Of a stretch of DNA of 64,000 bases, positions 61,207 through 64,000 are shown in pieces. Both the position numbers and the translations under genes were made by a program. The stretch's first letter is position 1. The number at the start of each line of letters is the position of its first letter. The stretch comes from WHSW01 sp963842795 (GTDB taxonomy: Bacteria; Actinomycetota; Thermoleophilia; Solirubrobacterales; 70-9): NCBI GenBank assembly GCA_963842795.1, contig CAWJHV010000038.1, positions 186,001 to 250,000 on the forward strand, read 5' to 3'. Below the pieces are notes generated by a model. It saw only the letters and a list, made by a program, of their open reading frames with translations, did no database searches and was not told the DNA's origin.

Positions 61207-61220
61207 GTGACCGAGGTCAC
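61207..61220. promoter_or_regulatory. Candidate operator between divergent genes
   Basis: GTGACCGAGGTCAC is an inverted repeat of GTGACC around GA, lying between the membrane protein (ATG 61158, minus) and the monooxygenase (GTG 61258, plus). A GACAAT hexamer (61242-61247) may be the -10 of the latter. The binding protein is not encoded nearby. Confidence 0.45.
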
Positions 61221-61257
61221 GTAACTCGGGCGGCGAAGTGAGACAATCGTGCCACCC

Positions 61258-62715
61258 GTGTCTCGCGAGCACGTCGACGTCCTCATTGTCGGCGCCGGAA
61301 TCTCCGGCGTCGGCGCCGGGTATCACCTGCAGGTCAACTGCCCCGGCAAGAGCTTCGCGATCCTCGAGGCGCGCGACGCGATCGGCGGCACCTGGGACCT
61401 GTTCCGCTACCCCGGCATCCGCTCGGACTCGGACATGCTCACCCTCGGCTACTCGTTCAAGCCGTGGAACGAGGCGAAGGCGATCGCCGACGGGCCCTCG
61501 ATCCTCGAGTACGTCCGCGAGACGGCGAGCGAGAACGGGATCGACGAGAGGATCCGCTTCGGCCACAAGGTCGTCGCTGCGGAGTGGTCCTCTCCCGACG
61601 CCCGATGGACGGTCGACGTCGAGCTCGTCGACAGCGGCGAGACCGTGCAGATGACCTGCGCCTTCCTGCACGTCTGCGGCGGCTACTACTCCTACGACGG
61701 CGGCTATACGCCCGATTTCGCCGGCACCGATCGGTTCGAGGGGGAGATCGTTCACCCGCAGACGTGGCCCGAGGAGCTCGACTACGACGGCAAGCGGGTG
61801 GTCGTCGTCGGCAGCGGCGCGACCGCGGTCACCCTGGTGCCGGCGATGGCCGAGCGCGCCTCGCACGTGACCATGCTCCAGCGGTCGCCCAGCTACGTCG
61901 TCGCCCTGCCGGCGATCGATCCGCTGGCCCGGGCGATGCGCCGGTGGGTGCCGGCGAGGCTCTCCTACTCGATCCTGCGCTGGAAGAACGTGCTGATGAC
62001 CATGCTCGTCTACCAGCTCAGCCGCCGGCGCCCGGGCATGGTCAAGCGGATGATTCGCCGGGGGGTCGAGCGCCAGCTGCCGCCCGGCTATGACATCGAC
62101 ACCCATTTCAAGCCCGCGTACAACCCATGGGACCAGCGCATGTGCCTGGTCCCCGACGGAGACCTGTTCGCCTCGATCAGCGACGGCAGCGCGACCGTGG
62201 TCACCGACCGGATCGAGACCTTCACCGAGGACGGTCTGCGGCTCGAGTCGGGCGCCGAGCTGGAGGCCGAAGTCGTCGTAACTGCCACCGGGCTCAATTT
62301 GCTGCCGATCGCCGGAATCGACCTCGCCGTCGACGGCGAGCGGATCGAGCTGCCGGAGACGATGGGCTACAAGGGAATGATGCTCAGCGGGGTGCCCAAC
62401 ATGGCCATCTCGCTCGGCTACACGAATGCTTCCTGGACGCTGAAATGCGACCTCACCTGCCAGTACGTCTGCCGCCTGCTCAACCACATGGACGACCGGG
62501 GGTACGCGTACTGCACGCCGGTCAACAGCGATCCCTCGGTGACCACCGAGCCGTTCATCGACTTCTCCTCCGGATACGTCATGCGCTCGATCGAGAAGTT
62601 CCCCAAGCAGGGGTCGAAGCCCCCGTGGCGGCTGTACCAGAACTACGCCCGCGACATCGTCTCGCTGCGCTACGGCCCGGTCGACGACGACGCGATGCAG
62701 TTCTCCCGCGCCTAG
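61258..62715 (+). CDS. Flavin-containing monooxygenase, Baeyer-Villiger type
   Basis: 485 aa from GTG 61258 (GTG 61249 is an in-frame alternative). FAD-binding VDVLIVGAGISGVGAGYHL, GGTWDLFRYPGIRSDSDMLTLGYSF, and the Baeyer-Villiger fingerprint F-x-G-x-x-x-H-x-x-x-W as FEGEIVHPQTWP, followed at once by the NADPH-binding GKRVVVVGSGATAVTLVPAM. VVTATGLNLLP is the ATG-containing motif of the family. It inserts oxygen next to a ketone or oxidises a heteroatom; similar actinobacterial enzymes act on long-chain or cyclic ketones. The oxidase gene follows 30 bases later. Confidence 0.9.
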   Translation: MSREHVDVLIVGAGISGVGAGYHLQVNCPGKSFAILEARDAIGGTWDLFRYPGIRSDSDMLTLGYSFKPWNEAKAIADGPSILEYVRETASENGIDERIRFGHKVVAAEWSSPDARWTVDVELVDSGETVQMTCAFLHVCGGYYSYDGGYTPDFAGTDRFEGEIVHPQTWPEELDYDGKRVVVVGSGATAVTLVPAMAERASHVTMLQRSPSYVVALPAIDPLARAMRRWVPARLSYSILRWKNVLMTMLVYQLSRRRPGMVKRMIRRGVERQLPPGYDIDTHFKPAYNPWDQRMCLVPDGDLFASISDGSATVVTDRIETFTEDGLRLESGAELEAEVVVTATGLNLLPIAGIDLAVDGERIELPETMGYKGMMLSGVPNMAISLGYTNASWTLKCDLTCQYVCRLLNHMDDRGYAYCTPVNSDPSVTTEPFIDFSSGYVMRSIEKFPKQGSKPPWRLYQNYARDIVSLRYGPVDDDAMQFSRA

Positions 62716-62744
62716 CCGGTCCAAGCGCGAATAGGCTCCCGCCG

Positions 62745-63941
62745 ATGCCGGAGCCCCCCGCCTACGGACCGCCGTTCGCCGCCTATCAGTCGGAGATCCT
62801 CCTGCTCGGGATGGGAGGCACCCGGCCCGAGCACCCGGTCTCGATCGGCGAGCTCGAGCGGCTGGCCGAGGAGCGGATCGACGACCCCCGGGTCACCGAT
62901 CACGTCGCCGGCGGCGCCGGGAGCGAAGGGACCATGCGCGCGAACCTCGAGGCGTTTCGGCGCTGGCGGATCGTGCCGCGGATGCTCCGCGACGTCTCCG
63001 ACCGCGACCTGGCGGTGACCGTGCTCGACACACGGATGCCGGCCCCGGTGGCGCTGGCGCCGATCGGGGTGCAGTCGATCGTCCACCCCGACGGGGAGCT
63101 TGCGGTCGCGCGCGCCGCCGCCGCGGTCGGGCTGACGATGACCCTGAGCACGGTGTCCTCGTTCGCGCTCGAGGAGGTCGCCGAGGCCGCCGGCGGTCCG
63201 AAGTGGTTTCAGCTCTACTGGCCGCGCAGCCGCGAGCTCGCGGCGAGCCTGATCGGCCGCGCCGAGCAAGCCGGCTACGAGGCGATCGTGCTCACGGTCG
63301 ACACCTTCCTCCCAGGGTGGAAGCCGCGCGACCTCCAGGTCGCCTGGCAGCCGCAGCTGGAGGGGACCGGCATCGCCAACTACACCTCCGATCCGGTGTT
63401 TCGCTCGCTCTTGGACCGCTCGCCGGAGGACGACCGGGAGGCGGCGATCGGCCAGTTCGCGATCCAGTTCGCGAACCCGGAGCTCAATTGGGACGACCTC
63501 GAGTTCCTGCGCGCGGAGACCGAGCTCCCGGTGCTGATCAAGGGCATCCTGCACCCCGAGGACGCGCGCGCCGCGCGCGACCGGGAGATCGACGGCGTGA
63601 TCGTCTCCAACCACGGCGGCCGCCAGGTCGACGGCGAGATCGCCGCGCTCGACGCCCTGCCGGCGGTCGCGGACGCCGTCGGCGACGATCTCGCGGTGCT
63701 CCTCGACAGCGGCGTGCGGTCGGGCGCGGACGTGGTCAAGGCGCTCGCGCTGGGCGCCGACGCGGTGCTGCTCGGGCGGCCCTACATCTGGGGTCTGGCG
63801 CTCGGTGGCGAGGCCGGGGTGCTCTCCGTCCTGCGCACGATGCTCGCCGAGCTCGACCTGACGCTCGGCCTCAGCGGCCACACGCGGATCGCCGAGGTCG
63901 GGCCGGAGCTGCTCGCCCGCGAGGGCGAGGCGCCGGGCTGA
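62745..63941 (+). CDS. FMN-dependent alpha-hydroxy-acid oxidase (lactate 2-monooxygenase-like)
   Basis: 398 aa from ATG 62745, 7 bases after a TAGGCT box. TIM-barrel flavoenzyme: PRMLRDVSDRDLAVTVLDTRMPAPVALAPIGVQSIVHPDGE, TMTLSTVSSFALEEVAEAAGGPKWFQLYWP, AIVLTVDTFLPGWKPRDL, VLIKGILHPEDA, and the catalytic-His loop VIVSNHGGRQVDGE with ALDALPAVADAVG. FMN-phosphate sequence DSGVRSGADVVKALALGADAVLLGRPYIWGLALGGEAGV closes the barrel. Length and the NYTSDPVFRSLL insert resemble lactate 2-monooxygenase rather than simple glycolate oxidase. Substrate remains open. Confidence 0.88.
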   Translation: MPEPPAYGPPFAAYQSEILLLGMGGTRPEHPVSIGELERLAEERIDDPRVTDHVAGGAGSEGTMRANLEAFRRWRIVPRMLRDVSDRDLAVTVLDTRMPAPVALAPIGVQSIVHPDGELAVARAAAAVGLTMTLSTVSSFALEEVAEAAGGPKWFQLYWPRSRELAASLIGRAEQAGYEAIVLTVDTFLPGWKPRDLQVAWQPQLEGTGIANYTSDPVFRSLLDRSPEDDREAAIGQFAIQFANPELNWDDLEFLRAETELPVLIKGILHPEDARAARDREIDGVIVSNHGGRQVDGEIAALDALPAVADAVGDDLAVLLDSGVRSGADVVKALALGADAVLLGRPYIWGLALGGEAGVLSVLRTMLAELDLTLGLSGHTRIAEVGPELLAREGEAPG

Positions 63942-63969
63942 GGGCTCCCACCGGCTACCTTGGGGGGGA

Positions 63970-64000
63970 ATGAGAGCGCTACTGACCGGGGCGGCGATCG
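63970..64000 (+). CDS. Start of a gene cut by the window edge
   Basis: ATG 63970 begins MRALLTGAAI, the usual first strand and glycine loop of a Rossmann-fold dehydrogenase/epimerase. A TACCTT box (63956-63961) lies exactly 8 bases upstream. Too short for assignment. Confidence 0.4.
   Translation, partial: MRALLTGAAI

Overview
The window reads as a chromosomal segment of a high-GC, soil-type actinobacterium, most likely of the class Thermoleophilia (inference). The reasons are the very GC-rich coding, several NTF2/SnoaL-like proteins beginning MSQ/KENVE, actinobacterial sulfur and polyamine genes, and many start codons lying only 6-9 bases behind a -10-like hexamer, which suggests leaderless mRNAs. 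Both DNA strands are densely coded. No rRNA, CRISPR array, phage or insertion sequence was seen. Two serine tRNAs are present (UGA at 50840-50928 on minus, GCU at 56152-56240 on plus).

The first ~22.7 kb carries about forty apparent single-base frameshifts inside otherwise well conserved genes. In most cases I checked, one extra base explains the break. From 22.7 to 64 kb only two were seen. I read the left part as a stretch of poor sequence quality rather than a pseudogene cemetery, so coordinates there follow the reconstructed genes.

Layout. 1-6 kb (minus): assimilatory sulfate reduction (siroheme sulfite/nitrite reductase, APS reductase cysH, sat, cysC), followed by a PlsC-like acyltransferase and a membrane protein. 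6-9 kb: a dodecin, a carboxylase-epsilon-like small protein, an ornithine cyclodeaminase-family enzyme and an M28 peptidase. 9-20 kb: an IclR-centred polyamine-type catabolic cluster with a CaiB-type CoA-transferase, a PotD/PotB/PotC-like ABC importer without its ATPase, a flavin-binding split-barrel protein, a PuuA-like glutamine synthetase, an SCP2-like protein, a PuuB-like FAD oxidoreductase, IclR, a second dodecin and an aldehyde dehydrogenase. Four copies of CGAA(A/C)CNNNGTTCC(G/A) mark the promoters of this cluster and are the probable IclR operators.

20-25 kb holds one giant secreted repeat protein. 25-31 kb holds an FKBP, a secreted protein, and a propionate/methylmalonyl-CoA block (carboxyltransferase, degenerate HD-GYP, SRPBCC, methylmalonyl-CoA mutase catalytic subunit). 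31-38 kb holds an RTX-like secreted protein, an ATP-grasp enzyme, two GT4 glycosyltransferases, UDP-glucuronate decarboxylase and an ECF sigma factor. 38-50 kb is rich in exported proteins: a parallel beta-helix protein, two paralogous YadA-head-like 17-residue repeat proteins, a GH26-like glycosidase and an HD-GYP membrane phosphodiesterase. Small metabolic and regulatory genes lie between them.

50-64 kb holds NTF2-like genes, a sugar-lactone oxidase, an ArsR/AHSA1 pair, a translationally coupled operon (PLP aldolase-like protein, SRPBCC, CoA-transferase), a broken gamma-carbonic anhydrase, membrane and secreted proteins, and two oxidative enzymes (Baeyer-Villiger-type monooxygenase and FMN alpha-hydroxy-acid oxidase). 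I did not find a defence system or an obviously new multi-gene machine. The most promising items are the IclR regulon, the inverted iclR fragment around the dodecin, the GATACTG promoters of NTF2-like genes, and the two repeat adhesin-like proteins.
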